A DNA stretch of 64,000 bases from Planctomycetota bacterium (GCA_028280485.1 JANQLS010000090.1:1-64000); one strand, 5' to 3'. Positions 31,955 through 41,123 are shown, numbered from the stretch's first letter. Notes: generated by a model not told the origin, from the letters alone. Translations and numbers: made by a program.

Positions 31955-33088
31955 TTAGAGGTTCTCTTCTATGAGATCTACCTTTATTTTGGTTGGCTTA
32001 AATTTCAAGGCACGATCTAAGAACTGATAGGAAGCTTTTCTCGCCCGTGGAGGGAAGTCATGTTTCGCCTCGGGATAGATCGCTTTAACTTGATCCTTCA
32101 CCTTGTAGAGTTTCCAAACTTCTTCAATCCTGGGCATCGCTCGCCGTACTCCCTTCACTTCAAAGTTACTATCACCTGTGGGTGAGCTCGTAAGAAAGGC
32201 CCGTGGAGCGATCGTCGAGATCAGTCCATAGAAATCAAAGGGGACCTTATCTGGATCCAACTGGTACTTCGTATTTAAAAGTGGCATATAGCGGTCACTC
32301 GTCCAACCTTTTATTTTCCCATCGTAGTAATCATGAAAGGGTGTCCAGCCGCAACTGGTGACCATCACTTGTATTCTTTGATCAAAGGCGCTCAAGAAGA
32401 TAGCGTTGTGACCACCGAGGGAATGACCGATAGCTCCAATGCGATTAGGATCGACTTCAGGACGGGCTTGAAGGTAGTCCACACACCTCATGTGATTAAA
32501 GATGCCCTTCATCGTGCCTGAAACATAAGGGATCTTTTTAAAATCAAACTTCTTGAGGTCACCAAAAGAAGGGTAATCAGGCGCGATCACAACGTACCCT
32601 CGCTCAGCTAACTCGGTAGCGTAATTCCGATTTGGGAGGGGGCCTTCACCCGCAACGATACGCTTACCCAAGGGAGAAGTGGGGTGGAGGGCGATGATCC
32701 CGGGGCGCTTGTCTGTCTCAGCGATATTTTTAGGGAGGTAAAAATGCGCTGAAATGCGATCTCCGTCCCCAGAATTCAACCACAGATGCCATCGCGAGAA
32801 AGAGTTATAGTCTTTCTTTAAGCTCAGTTTGGGTTGAAGTGGTCCTAAATTTTTTCTTGAGGGTAGAGCTCCGGCAGCAGCTTGAAAGCCCTTGAGGATG
32901 GCTTCTCTTTTCAATTTCCACTGCTTAAGAGTTCTTATCTTTAGAACTGAGCCATCCTTTTGAATGGTTTTCAGGGGATGGCTGTGGGGGTAGTTGGGTG
33001 GGGGGTCCTTACCTAATAGCTCGCTTGTACTGACGATTACAAATAAGAATGCTATTAGGTGAAGAGTGACACGGATGGATGGACACAT
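31955..33088 (-). CDS. Exported alpha/beta hydrolase (dienelactone hydrolase/acetyl xylan esterase-like)
   Basis: IGAIGHSLGGHNAIFLSAFD nucleophile elbow; start moved to Met25 of the listed ORF to avoid overlap with the upstream gene. Confidence 0.75.
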   Translation of the reverse strand: MCPSIRVTLHLIAFLFVIVSTSELLGKDPPPNYPHSHPLKTIQKDGSVLKIRTLKQWKLKREAILKGFQAAAGALPSRKNLGPLQPKLSLKKDYNSFSRWHLWLNSGDGDRISAHFYLPKNIAETDKRPGIIALHPTSPLGKRIVAGEGPLPNRNYATELAERGYVVIAPDYPSFGDLKKFDFKKIPYVSGTMKGIFNHMRCVDYLQARPEVDPNRIGAIGHSLGGHNAIFLSAFDQRIQVMVTSCGWTPFHDYYDGKIKGWTSDRYMPLLNTKYQLDPDKVPFDFYGLISTIAPRAFLTSSPTGDSNFEVKGVRRAMPRIEEVWKLYKVKDQVKAIYPEAKHDFPPRARKASYQFLDRALKFKPTKIKVDLIEENL

Positions 33089-33098
33089 TGAGTCGTTC

Positions 33099-33857
33099 TT
33101 ACACATTCGGTTTGGGTCGAATGTAATAGGATCCATCTTGAATCCCCTTCGCTCGAACATCGGTGAGAATTTGAGCTAACTTCTCAGGGGAGACTTTTTG
33201 GGTTTCGTCTAAGTGTAACTTTTTTGTCTTTTCAGAAGAGCGGAATCCGAAGGCTGTAATTCTCATTCCCCGTTTTGTAATGATCGGCTCGGGAGGAAAG
33301 AATTCATCCACTTGAGGAAGGTTTTCCGGATTCATAAAAACGTAGGTTCGATCGGGTTGCTTCTTACTTGTAATGGGATAAGCCAGTAAATGTTGAAGGT
33401 AAGGTTCAATCGAAACTGAAAGTTTCTCGGCAGGGAGAGAATTATAACAACAGCGCTTTTCTGCACTCTTTCCCCAGCGGGTTCGAAGTGCCGTTTTATA
33501 TCGTTCATTCGGTTGGTAAAAGAAGATGGAGATGGGTTGAGAATCCATCATAGTTCCCAAATGCTTTTGCGACTCAAGCATTTCGCCTAAAAGTTCATCG
33601 AGTAAATAGGTTCGACCTTCAGAGGTTTCGAAGAACTTAGCCAGGGCGATTGATTGAGGAATCGAGATGTCTTCTTCTAAGATCCATTCATTGACGAGAC
33701 TCTGATCCTGTCGAATATCATGGAGAAGGAATTGAGCGTGAATTTTGTCTTTAAAGAGATAAGAAACGACAGCGACGCAGACCAAGGATAGAAGAACTGT
33801 GCTGAAAAAGATGCGCCGCATTTTTGAGTTCGATTTTTTAGCCATGATAAAACTCAA
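33099..33857 (-). CDS. Hypothetical membrane-anchored protein
   Basis: 252 aa with N-terminal TM segment. Confidence 0.55.
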   Translation of the reverse strand: MSFIMAKKSNSKMRRIFFSTVLLSLVCVAVVSYLFKDKIHAQFLLHDIRQDQSLVNEWILEEDISIPQSIALAKFFETSEGRTYLLDELLGEMLESQKHLGTMMDSQPISIFFYQPNERYKTALRTRWGKSAEKRCCYNSLPAEKLSVSIEPYLQHLLAYPITSKKQPDRTYVFMNPENLPQVDEFFPPEPIITKRGMRITAFGFRSSEKTKKLHLDETQKVSPEKLAQILTDVRAKGIQDGSYYIRPKPNV

Positions 33858-33956
33858 ATCGATACAGAGTTCAAAAACTGTTTAGGTCACGTTTCATTTT
33901 AATTCTGGTCATTTTAATTCCGACAAAGGCAGCAGGAACTACCCACCAGCATAAAA

Positions 33957-33997
33957 GAAGGTGGGTGAGAACTCGTAGAAAATTCTCACCCACCTTC
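33957..33997. terminator. Hairpin terminator
   Basis: GAAGGTGGGTGAGAA ... TTCTCACCCACCTTC. Confidence 0.75.
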
Positions 33998-34039
33998 GTG
34001 AATTTAAGCTTTTAAATCTCTTTATTTAAAGCTGGTCGA

Positions 34040-35353
34040 TTAAAGCACCCAGGGGCCTCGATAGTTGACGGCTTTGAGGAGACGATCAGCTTCAGGGTCG
34101 CCGATGATGGTTTCCTTCTTCGGATCCCATTTTAGAACTCTTCCGCCTAAGGCTTCAGAAACCATTCCTAAGTGGCCAGGAGTGATCGAGCGGTGACCGG
34201 TCTCAGCGGGGCAGATACACTCTTTGCGGCTCTTGACGCTTGCGAGGAAGTTCTTGTGGTGCTCCGGTGAGTTGTAGAGCTTGATGTCGCCAGGATTGAA
34301 ATCGCCTTTGGTCCAATTTTTATCGGAAGCTTCGAAGGCGCCCCTCGAGACGAAGACCCAGCCATTCTCGCCGATGAATTTGGCTCCACGACGGAATCGG
34401 TTAGAGATTCTCCAATCGATGCCACCTTCGTATTCGCAGATGACTTCATACTTCCAGGCAGAGTCGTAGATTTCTCGATTTTCACCCTTAGCGTAGTCGA
34501 AACCCGTAGCCTTAATGGTTTTGGGGCCGCTCTTATCGAAATCCAATCCCCAGTGAGCGATGTCATTGTGGTGACCGATCCAATCCATCAACTGGCCGCC
34601 ACCGTAGTTGAGGTTCCAGCGCCAATGGAAATGGAAGCGAGCGGGACGGAAGGGAAGTTTTTTCGAAGGACCACACCAGAAGTCGTAATCGACGTGCGCG
34701 GGTGGATCTTGAATTTTGGGATCACCATGTGGTTTTTGGTGACCGGTGGGGAGACCGACTTCAACTTTTTTGATCTTACCTAAGACGCCATTGCGAACGA
34801 TTTCACAAGCTTTTCTGAATTGACGGCGATTCGATCGTTGTTGGCTACCGGTTTGGAAGATGACTTTATTTTTGCGAACGGCTTCGACGACGGCTTGTCC
34901 TTCGCGGAAGGTGTGCGTGATCGGTTTTTGACAGTAGATATCTTTTTTCTTATTAGCAGCTTCTACACAGGCTAAAGCATGCCAGTGATCAGGAGTCGCG
35001 ATACAGATCGCATCGATATCTTTGTGACCGATGAGTTCGCGATAATCTTTATAGGTGGCGCAATCTTCGTTCTTTTGAATCTTGTTGATTTCGCCAGCAG
35101 CTCGCTTGAGGTTGTTCTTGTCGACATCACAAACGGCTACGACTTGGCAGTCAGCGTTGCGGGCGAATTCGCGAGTGTTTCCTCTTCCCATTCCTCCTAC
35201 ACCTATGGTTCCCAAGGTGATACGTTCACTGGGAGCGATGGCATTTCCCAGTCCTAATGCGGAACTAGGAGCTAGGAGGGGTGCTGCGAGAGCCGTCGAT
35301 GTTGCCGCGATAAAATCACGACGTGAAACTTTATGAATGATTTTCTTCGCCAT
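34040..35353 (-). CDS. Tat-exported Gfo/Idh/MocA family oxidoreductase
   Basis: 437 aa; SRRDFIAATSTALAAP, LGTIGVGGMGRGN, YCQKPITHTFREGQ. Confidence 0.9.
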   Translation of the reverse strand: MAKKIIHKVSRRDFIAATSTALAAPLLAPSSALGLGNAIAPSERITLGTIGVGGMGRGNTREFARNADCQVVAVCDVDKNNLKRAAGEINKIQKNEDCATYKDYRELIGHKDIDAICIATPDHWHALACVEAANKKKDIYCQKPITHTFREGQAVVEAVRKNKVIFQTGSQQRSNRRQFRKACEIVRNGVLGKIKKVEVGLPTGHQKPHGDPKIQDPPAHVDYDFWCGPSKKLPFRPARFHFHWRWNLNYGGGQLMDWIGHHNDIAHWGLDFDKSGPKTIKATGFDYAKGENREIYDSAWKYEVICEYEGGIDWRISNRFRRGAKFIGENGWVFVSRGAFEASDKNWTKGDFNPGDIKLYNSPEHHKNFLASVKSRKECICPAETGHRSITPGHLGMVSEALGGRVLKWDPKKETIIGDPEADRLLKAVNYRGPWVL

Positions 35354-36056
35354 GGGTGAACCTCAGTTCTATTTTTGGAAACGGTGGAGATTTCTTATTC
35401 TCGAAGCTGCCTATTTGATTCGCTATGAGTTTCTCTTGAGACCCATGTGCGAGTGGCTTCAGGTGACTTCTGGAATGCGTATTACGTTGACCTTCTTCAG
35501 CGATACCCTCTTTCAAAGCGTTAGCTTAGAGCGGAGTTAAGCGGGCTTAATAAATAAGTTATGCCTCGAATTCCCAATTAAAGAATGAGCTTCAATTGAT
35601 TTGTCGATTCAAAGTCAAATCGTCAATCGTTGAATTCTGGGGAATAAAAGGCACGGATTCGTAGGAGATTACGAACCTATTCAACCGCAGTTTGGATCAA
35701 CAAAACGGCAGTGTTATGCCTTGAGACACATATAGATCTAGAATTAGTACGCTGACAGTGGTTTTAGATTCCTCTATAATACCCCTAAGGCCGGCTTGAG
35801 GGAAAGGCTGAAAAAGCCCTCTATTATTAGATTTACGAATGAAAGTGAGTTTTATTCAGTCTGTACTTCAGATTGAATTCCGGGCGCTCGTCATCAAGGT
35901 CATGACTTTAGCCGAGTAATACCCTATTCGAGGGGCCAGAGTTGGGCCAAGAATAGGGTTTAGGGTCTGATATTTGGGCTGAAAGTCTCTTTAATCACAA
36001 GGAATAGTTTTGAATCGAGGGCCTTCGATTCTTGGTGAATCAACAGGATGTAAAAC

Positions 36057-36728
36057 ATGAGTAAAAAGATATTTTCCCCTGATCGTCGCTTGTTTTTGGG
36101 TCAAATGGCGTTAGGAGCCGCTGCTTTTACCACTCCGGGTTTGTTTGCAGAAGAATTAATCAAAACGCCTCCTCAAGGAGAAGGGCCTTTCTATCCCGAC
36201 AAGCTTCCGTTAGATACTGACAATGACTTGATCATTCTCAATAAAAATATTACCCCTGCAGTTGGAACGATCACTCATCTGACGGGTAAAGTTTTAGACA
36301 TTAAAGGCAATCCGGTAAGGAATGCAGTTGTTGAGATTTGGCAGTGTGATAGTGGAGGGGCTTACCTTCACAGTAAATCGGGGAACAAAGATAAAGAAGA
36401 TAAGAATTTTCAGGGCTTCGGTCGCTTCTTGACGGGCTTAAAGGGTGAGTTTTACTTCCGCACGATTCTTCCCGTTTCCTACCCGGGTCGCCCGCCACAT
36501 ATCCATGTCATCGTGAAAAAGGGGAAGAAGCGTTTATTGACGACCCAGCTCTACAACAAGGCCGAAAAGAAGGCCAACGAAAAGGACGGTTTGTTCCGAA
36601 GGGTTAAAGATCCAAAAGCTCGGGCGACCCTCTTGTTGGATTTTAAAAAGATGCCCAAGTCTAAAATCGGTGAGTTGGCGGCTAATGCGACGATTGTTGT
36701 TGGTTTGACGCCGGATGAGGGTGAGTGA
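36057..36728 (+). CDS. Intradiol ring-cleavage dioxygenase-like protein
   Basis: 223 aa; GKVLDIKGNPVRNAVVEIWQCDSGGAYLH, FYFRTILPVSYPGRPPHIHVIV. Confidence 0.85.
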   Translation: MSKKIFSPDRRLFLGQMALGAAAFTTPGLFAEELIKTPPQGEGPFYPDKLPLDTDNDLIILNKNITPAVGTITHLTGKVLDIKGNPVRNAVVEIWQCDSGGAYLHSKSGNKDKEDKNFQGFGRFLTGLKGEFYFRTILPVSYPGRPPHIHVIVKKGKKRLLTTQLYNKAEKKANEKDGLFRRVKDPKARATLLLDFKKMPKSKIGELAANATIVVGLTPDEGE

Positions 36729-36753
36729 GGTTCAATAGATCGGTCGCATTCTT

Positions 36754-36781
36754 GTAGCCAAATTCGCCAGAATTTGGGCTA
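36754..36781. repeat. GTAGCC-family intergenic hairpin
   Basis: GTAGCCAAATTC-gcca-GAATTTGGGCTA; relatives at 59661 and 63404. Confidence 0.6.
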
Positions 36782-36928
36782 AATTAATTTGAATTGATCC
36801 TGTAGCGCCACCCCTTGTGGGTGGCCTTTTTTTACGGGACGAATTAGCGGTGAAGGTGGCTATGGTTTTCGGGGCAAGCCCTGCCCCTACAGTTCGCAGA
36901 TAGAGTTAAGACAACCTAACGTAGTTCA

Positions 36929-37531
36929 TCAATCCACCCTTGTGATCGGAACATAATCTTCATCTTGATATTCCACATCCTCAAGTTCACCATCTAATAA
37001 ATGCAATTTGTGAGCTGGAAGAAAGAGTAACTCAGAATAATCTCTTTGATAATAGACGGTTTTCCACTCCGCTAAATTGCCGCCAATAAACTGACAGCAC
37101 ACGATCAATGTTTCTGTTTTCATCATGAATTGAAATCTTGCAGATAAGTATTTTAGCTTAATTTCAAAGCTTTGGTGGCCATCTATCGAAATTGAAATGG
37201 TTTCTCGGTCATCGATAAGGGTTGTGAGGGTAAATTGCTCTGGAGAAAAACTAGGAAATGAGCTTTTAAGTTGGTTTTGCTCGGAGAAAAAGAGCGAATC
37301 AGCGCAGATCGTATTTTGATATAGGTAGCTCTTATTATTCTTCCTGAATTGAAATTCAGTTAATAGGTGGGATGGGAGGTCATATTCTTGGATGTTAAAG
37401 GGGCCAAGATTAGGTGAGATTGAAAGTTTTCCCTCCATCATTTCGTCGGCATTAATGGTTAAGGTGTTTCCATTTTGTTCGACCTGTTGAACACCCTTTC
37501 TGCAGTTGAATCGAATGTCTATAGCGGTCAT
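36929..37531 (-). CDS. Hypothetical protein
   Basis: 200 aa uninterrupted ORF in tandem with the next gene. Confidence 0.5.
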   Translation of the reverse strand: MTAIDIRFNCRKGVQQVEQNGNTLTINADEMMEGKLSISPNLGPFNIQEYDLPSHLLTEFQFRKNNKSYLYQNTICADSLFFSEQNQLKSSFPSFSPEQFTLTTLIDDRETISISIDGHQSFEIKLKYLSARFQFMMKTETLIVCCQFIGGNLAEWKTVYYQRDYSELLFLPAHKLHLLDGELEDVEYQDEDYVPITRVD

Positions 37532-37538
37532 GAATTTC

Positions 37539-38399
37539 TTATTCTGCTAGGAATCTCAGGTAAGATCCGCCAGATTGATTTGCTAAATCAATAAGGAATT
37601 GTGGGATTTCATCAATGCGGGGATATAAGCAGTGAATAGGAATAAGTTCTGAATTGAGTGTTTTTACTCTACTCAATACTTCGTCGAGATAATCAAGTCC
37701 TCCATTTCCTGGGCACGTTGCCCACCCGTTATGAAACAGAAAAATAGATTTTGATTTTGAATCAGATTTACTTGAGAACTCAAAAACTGTTTCTAATCCT
37801 TTTCCTACACAAGTACCTCCACCCCGAAAAACTGAATCCATCCAAGCAATTGATGTTGCGATATTTTCTTCGGTAGCTTTTACAGGGTTTCCGTTTGAAG
37901 GAAATTGCAGAACGCCGCGATCAAAAAATGCGACAGCAAAATCGTCATTCGGATTAAGCGTATTTAAATTATCAATAATATGATCCTTAAATCTTGTTAA
38001 TGCTTCACCAACGCTTGACGAGCGCTGACCAACGAAATAATACCCCCTTGATATGCATCTGCCATTCTCCTCGCATGTCAACTCATCCTCAGTCTCGTCC
38101 TTCCCACAATCTGGAAACGGTTGTGCCGGAGCCATCCCGCCTAAGAAAAGATAATTAATCGGGGCGATCCCATCGCTCAGGTCCAAAATCCCATCATCGT
38201 TCACATCGAGGGCGTCTTGGCAGGTGATGGCTTGACCCAAAAATAGGTGTCTAAGGGTGAAGATGGCATCGGTGATATTAATTTTTTGGTCGCCGTTGGA
38301 GTCCCCTCGAACGAAGCTCGCATCTTGGGCTTGAGTCTGATGGTCGGGGGTGAGGAGAATTAAAAGGGTGAATCCTGTCAGGATTGCCAGTCGTTTCAT
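37539..38399 (-). CDS. Exported dockerin-like repeat protein with VWA-like C-terminal domain
   Basis: 286 aa; GDSNGDQKINITDAIFTLRHLFLG and DVNDDGILDLSDGIAPINYLFLG EF-hand-like repeats; FAVAFFDRGVLQF...GGGTCVGKGLE VWA-like. Confidence 0.65.
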   Translation of the reverse strand: MKRLAILTGFTLLILLTPDHQTQAQDASFVRGDSNGDQKINITDAIFTLRHLFLGQAITCQDALDVNDDGILDLSDGIAPINYLFLGGMAPAQPFPDCGKDETEDELTCEENGRCISRGYYFVGQRSSSVGEALTRFKDHIIDNLNTLNPNDDFAVAFFDRGVLQFPSNGNPVKATEENIATSIAWMDSVFRGGGTCVGKGLETVFEFSSKSDSKSKSIFLFHNGWATCPGNGGLDYLDEVLSRVKTLNSELIPIHCLYPRIDEIPQFLIDLANQSGGSYLRFLAE

Positions 38400-38594
38400 T
38401 GGAGTGCCCGATTTCGTTCAGCTGTTAATACGGTTAATAGGCCCAGTTTTAAAACATGGTAACGGAGGGTGTTTTATTCTTCAAAGTACTAAATTGAAGT
38501 CTGTGATGATGGGAAAATAGCTCAAATTTGATCATATAAAAAAATATAAATATATAGAAATAATTATACTTAATTAGGATTTTTAACCTCAATT

Positions 38595-38633
38595 CCCTTA
38601 CCAGGTAGCGGGAGAAACGCTACCTGGTAAGGG
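38595..38633. repeat. Paired TACC-W-GGTA palindromes forming a perfect 16-bp hairpin
   Basis: CCCTTACCAGGTAGCG (38595-38610) - ggagaaa - CGCTACCTGGTAAGGG (38618-38633). Confidence 0.95.
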
Positions 38634-38702
38634 GGGCTTAATTTTTTAAGATATTAATTAATAATGTTTTATGATTTATCCTGTCCGAATCTGAATCAAA
38701 AG

Positions 38703-38718
38703 TGGCACGCCATGTGTT
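38703..38718 (+). promoter_or_regulatory. Possible sigma54 promoter upstream of the Ro60 gene
   Basis: TGGCACGccatGTGTT; -24 element perfect, -12 element degenerate (GTGTT vs TTGCW); ~70 nt upstream of ATG. Confidence 0.4.
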
Positions 38719-38788
38719 TTATAGTCTCTCGTCTGACGCGGTCAGGCAAATCACTGCCCTTCGGGGCTAAACGAAACGGAGGCAAATC

Positions 38789-40363
38789 ATGGCATATAAA
38801 GACTTATTCAATACTTTAGTTTCAAAACTTCCTAAGACCGACACCGCCAACGAGGCTGGGGGCCAAGCTTACCGCTTAGCTCCAAAACACGCTCTGGCGC
38901 AGTACGCAGTGACCGGTTGTATGAACTCAACCTTCTACGCATCGGCTCAATTGCAATTAGATCGAGTCTTGGCATTGTGTAACGAAATCGAACCCGAGTT
39001 CATCGCGAAGGTGGCGCTCTACGCTCGAAATCGTGGGTACATGAAAGACTTGCCCGCGTTGCTGGTCGCATACTTGGCTTCAAAGCAACCTGGCCTTATG
39101 GCTGAGGTTTTCGATCGAGTGATCGACAACCCCAAAATGCTTCGAAACTTCGTTCAAATTGTTCGAAGTGGAGTCACTGGGCGTCGAAGTTTGGGGTCGC
39201 TGCCCAAGCGAATGATTCTTCAATGGTTGGAGAAGCGTTCTGACGAGCAACTCTTTATTGGCTCAGTAGGAAACACTCCTTCTTTGGCGGACATCATCAA
39301 GATGGTTCACCCCAAGCCAAAAACCAAGTCTCGTGAAGCATTGTTCGGATACCTCTTAGGTCGGAGCTACGACGCTGAGGCTCTTCCTCAAGTGGTTCGA
39401 GATTTTGAGGCTTACAAGAATGCTGAAGATCGAAGAATGCTTGAGACTCCCGATGTCCCTTTCCAATTCTTAACCAGCTTAGATCTGGCGGATTGGGAAT
39501 GGCGTCAAATCGCTCGCTACGCTCCTTGGCAGATGACTCGAATGAACTTAAACGCGTTTGCTTCGCACAATGTGTTTAAGGACCTTGAGATCACCAAGTT
39601 GGTGGCTGATCGATTGCGCGATTCTGAAAAGGTTCGTCGAGCCAAAGTGTTCCCTTACCAACTTTTGGTCGCAAGTCAAAGCGCGCGTTCGGATGTTCCT
39701 TATGCGATTCGTTCAGCATTGGAAGATGCGTTGGAGGTCGCCTTGGAGAATGTTCCTGAGATCAAAGGAAAGGTTTATGTTTTCCTCGATATCTCTGGAT
39801 CGATGCATTCGCCCGTTACTGGGTATCGCCGTGGATCGACAACTGCTGTTCGTTGTATTGACGTTGCCTCATTATTGGCTTCGGCACTCGTAAAGAAAAA
39901 TCCTCAAACGGAGGTCATCCCTTTCGAGTCTCGTGCTTACGAGTTCAAGTTGGATGTGACCGAACGGGTGCTCGTCAACGCTCAACGCTTAGCGAGCTTG
40001 CCTTGTGGCGGAACCAACTGTTCAGCTCCGTTGGCGCTTCTTAACCGAAGAAAAGATCAGGGTGACTTAGTGATCTACGTCTCCGATAACGAGTCTTGGA
40101 TCGATTCTCCTTACTACGGTCACTTCGGTGGAAAGGCGACTCGAACTCTTCAAGAGTGGAGTTTGTTCAAGCGTCGAAGCCCTGAGGCAAAAATGATCTG
40201 TATCGACATTCAACCCTACGCCAACACTCAAGCTAAGGAACGAGAAGACATCATCAACGTCGGTGGCTTCTCGGATCAAGTGTTTAACTTGATCGCCGAA
40301 GTGGCGAGTGGAAACGCAACTGAGAATCATTGGGTGAACCTTATTGATGCCCAAAGGCTCTGA
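38789..40363 (+). CDS. rsr: Ro60/TROVE-domain RNA-binding protein with C-terminal VWA (MIDAS) domain
   Basis: 524 aa; HEAT-like TROVE region (VALYARNRGYMKDLPALLVAYLA, RNFVQIVRSGVTGRRSLG..PKRMILQWL), VWA DISGSMHSPVTG. Confidence 0.93.
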   Translation: MAYKDLFNTLVSKLPKTDTANEAGGQAYRLAPKHALAQYAVTGCMNSTFYASAQLQLDRVLALCNEIEPEFIAKVALYARNRGYMKDLPALLVAYLASKQPGLMAEVFDRVIDNPKMLRNFVQIVRSGVTGRRSLGSLPKRMILQWLEKRSDEQLFIGSVGNTPSLADIIKMVHPKPKTKSREALFGYLLGRSYDAEALPQVVRDFEAYKNAEDRRMLETPDVPFQFLTSLDLADWEWRQIARYAPWQMTRMNLNAFASHNVFKDLEITKLVADRLRDSEKVRRAKVFPYQLLVASQSARSDVPYAIRSALEDALEVALENVPEIKGKVYVFLDISGSMHSPVTGYRRGSTTAVRCIDVASLLASALVKKNPQTEVIPFESRAYEFKLDVTERVLVNAQRLASLPCGGTNCSAPLALLNRRKDQGDLVIYVSDNESWIDSPYYGHFGGKATRTLQEWSLFKRRSPEAKMICIDIQPYANTQAKEREDIINVGGFSDQVFNLIAEVASGNATENHWVNLIDAQRL

Positions 40364-40372
40364 GTTGCAAAA

Positions 40373-40592
40373 GTTGAGACAAGCCCCAGTGGGCTTGCCT
40401 CAACCTCTTCAGCAAATCTGCGATTTGCTTTCGCTCCGCTAAATGTAGGCTTTTAGCATACATTCGCGGTCGAGTTGATCCTAACTCGGAAAAGCTTCGA
40501 TGTGCCGAAGCTTTGTAGCAAAGATCCGAAGTGGTTTCACTTCGGTAAATGAGCTCTTGAGCCGTTTGACCTATTTTCAAGAGCTCGTTTTT
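40373..40592 (+). repeat. Array of consecutive hairpins in the Ro60 3' region, ending in a terminator
   Basis: Hairpins 40373-40404, 40411-40429, 40442-40464, 40471-40488, 40491-40514, 40526-40545, 40551-40586, last followed by GTTTTT. Confidence 0.85.
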
Positions 40593-40833
40593 CTAAACCT
40601 TATTCCTCGCTGGTTTGGGGGGTTTGAATCGCTGAACACCTTATACCCAAGCTCCCTGGCCAGCAATTTTTTTGATTTGAACCTTATAGACGTAGAAGTT
40701 TGCCCTTTTGAAAGATGTGCGGTGAAGTAAAAGAGGATTAGAAGTAGAAGCTTGTTAAAAGATGCGAAGTAAGAACTTATAGAGTTGAAGCGCGGTGAAG
40801 TAGAAGTTTAAGACAACAAGAAGTAATAGTTTT

Positions 40834-40919
40834 GTTGATGATCGAGTCGAATGCCCTAGGGACTACATTGAAATGAAAAGCCAAACGTCTCTAGACCGTT
40901 TGTCGACTCGATCTTCAAC
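40834..40919 (+). ncRNA. Y-RNA-like ncRNA, copy 1 (short, no tRNA-like module)
   Basis: Lower stem GTTGAtGATCGAGTCGA (40834-40850)/TCGACTCGATCtTCAAC (40903-40919); AUGCC internal loop; upper stem CTAGGGAC (40856)/GTCTCTAG (40887). Confidence 0.75.
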
Positions 40920-40980
40920 TTTCCCAGATCACATTGGGTGGTTGAAGAAAAAGTGGGTACTTGGGGCAACGCAAAGAATT

Positions 40981-41123
40981 GTGACGAATGCTGATGGAAC
41001 TACATGGATATTGACCCGTAGGTTGTGAGTTCGAGTCTCACCAGCTGCACCATAGGTGGCTGTAGCTCAAAGGTAGAGCAACGTAATGTAATTGTTTCAT
41101 TTAACCCTTGTCGTCACGTTTTT
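40981..41123 (+). ncRNA. Y-RNA-like ncRNA, copy 2, with permuted tRNA-like module
   Basis: Lower stem GTGACGA (40981)/TCGTCAC (41111) then GTTTTT; upper stem GATGGAAC (40993)/GTTTCATT (41094) and TACAT/ATGTA; T-arm GTGAG-TTCGAGT-CTCAC (41025-41041), acceptor CAGCTGC (41042)/GTGGCTG (41056), D-arm GCTC-AAAGGTA-GAGC (41065-41079). Confidence 0.88.

Noticed and set aside
40500-40730. 76-aa ORF downstream of Ro60
   Set aside because: Runs through the hairpin array and terminator with no recognisable domain; unlikely to be coding.
41025-41080. Ordinary tRNA gene
   Set aside because: T-arm and acceptor strand precede the D-arm, and no anticodon arm follows in the normal order; it fits a permuted tRNA-like module enclosed by the Y RNA stem better than a tRNA.
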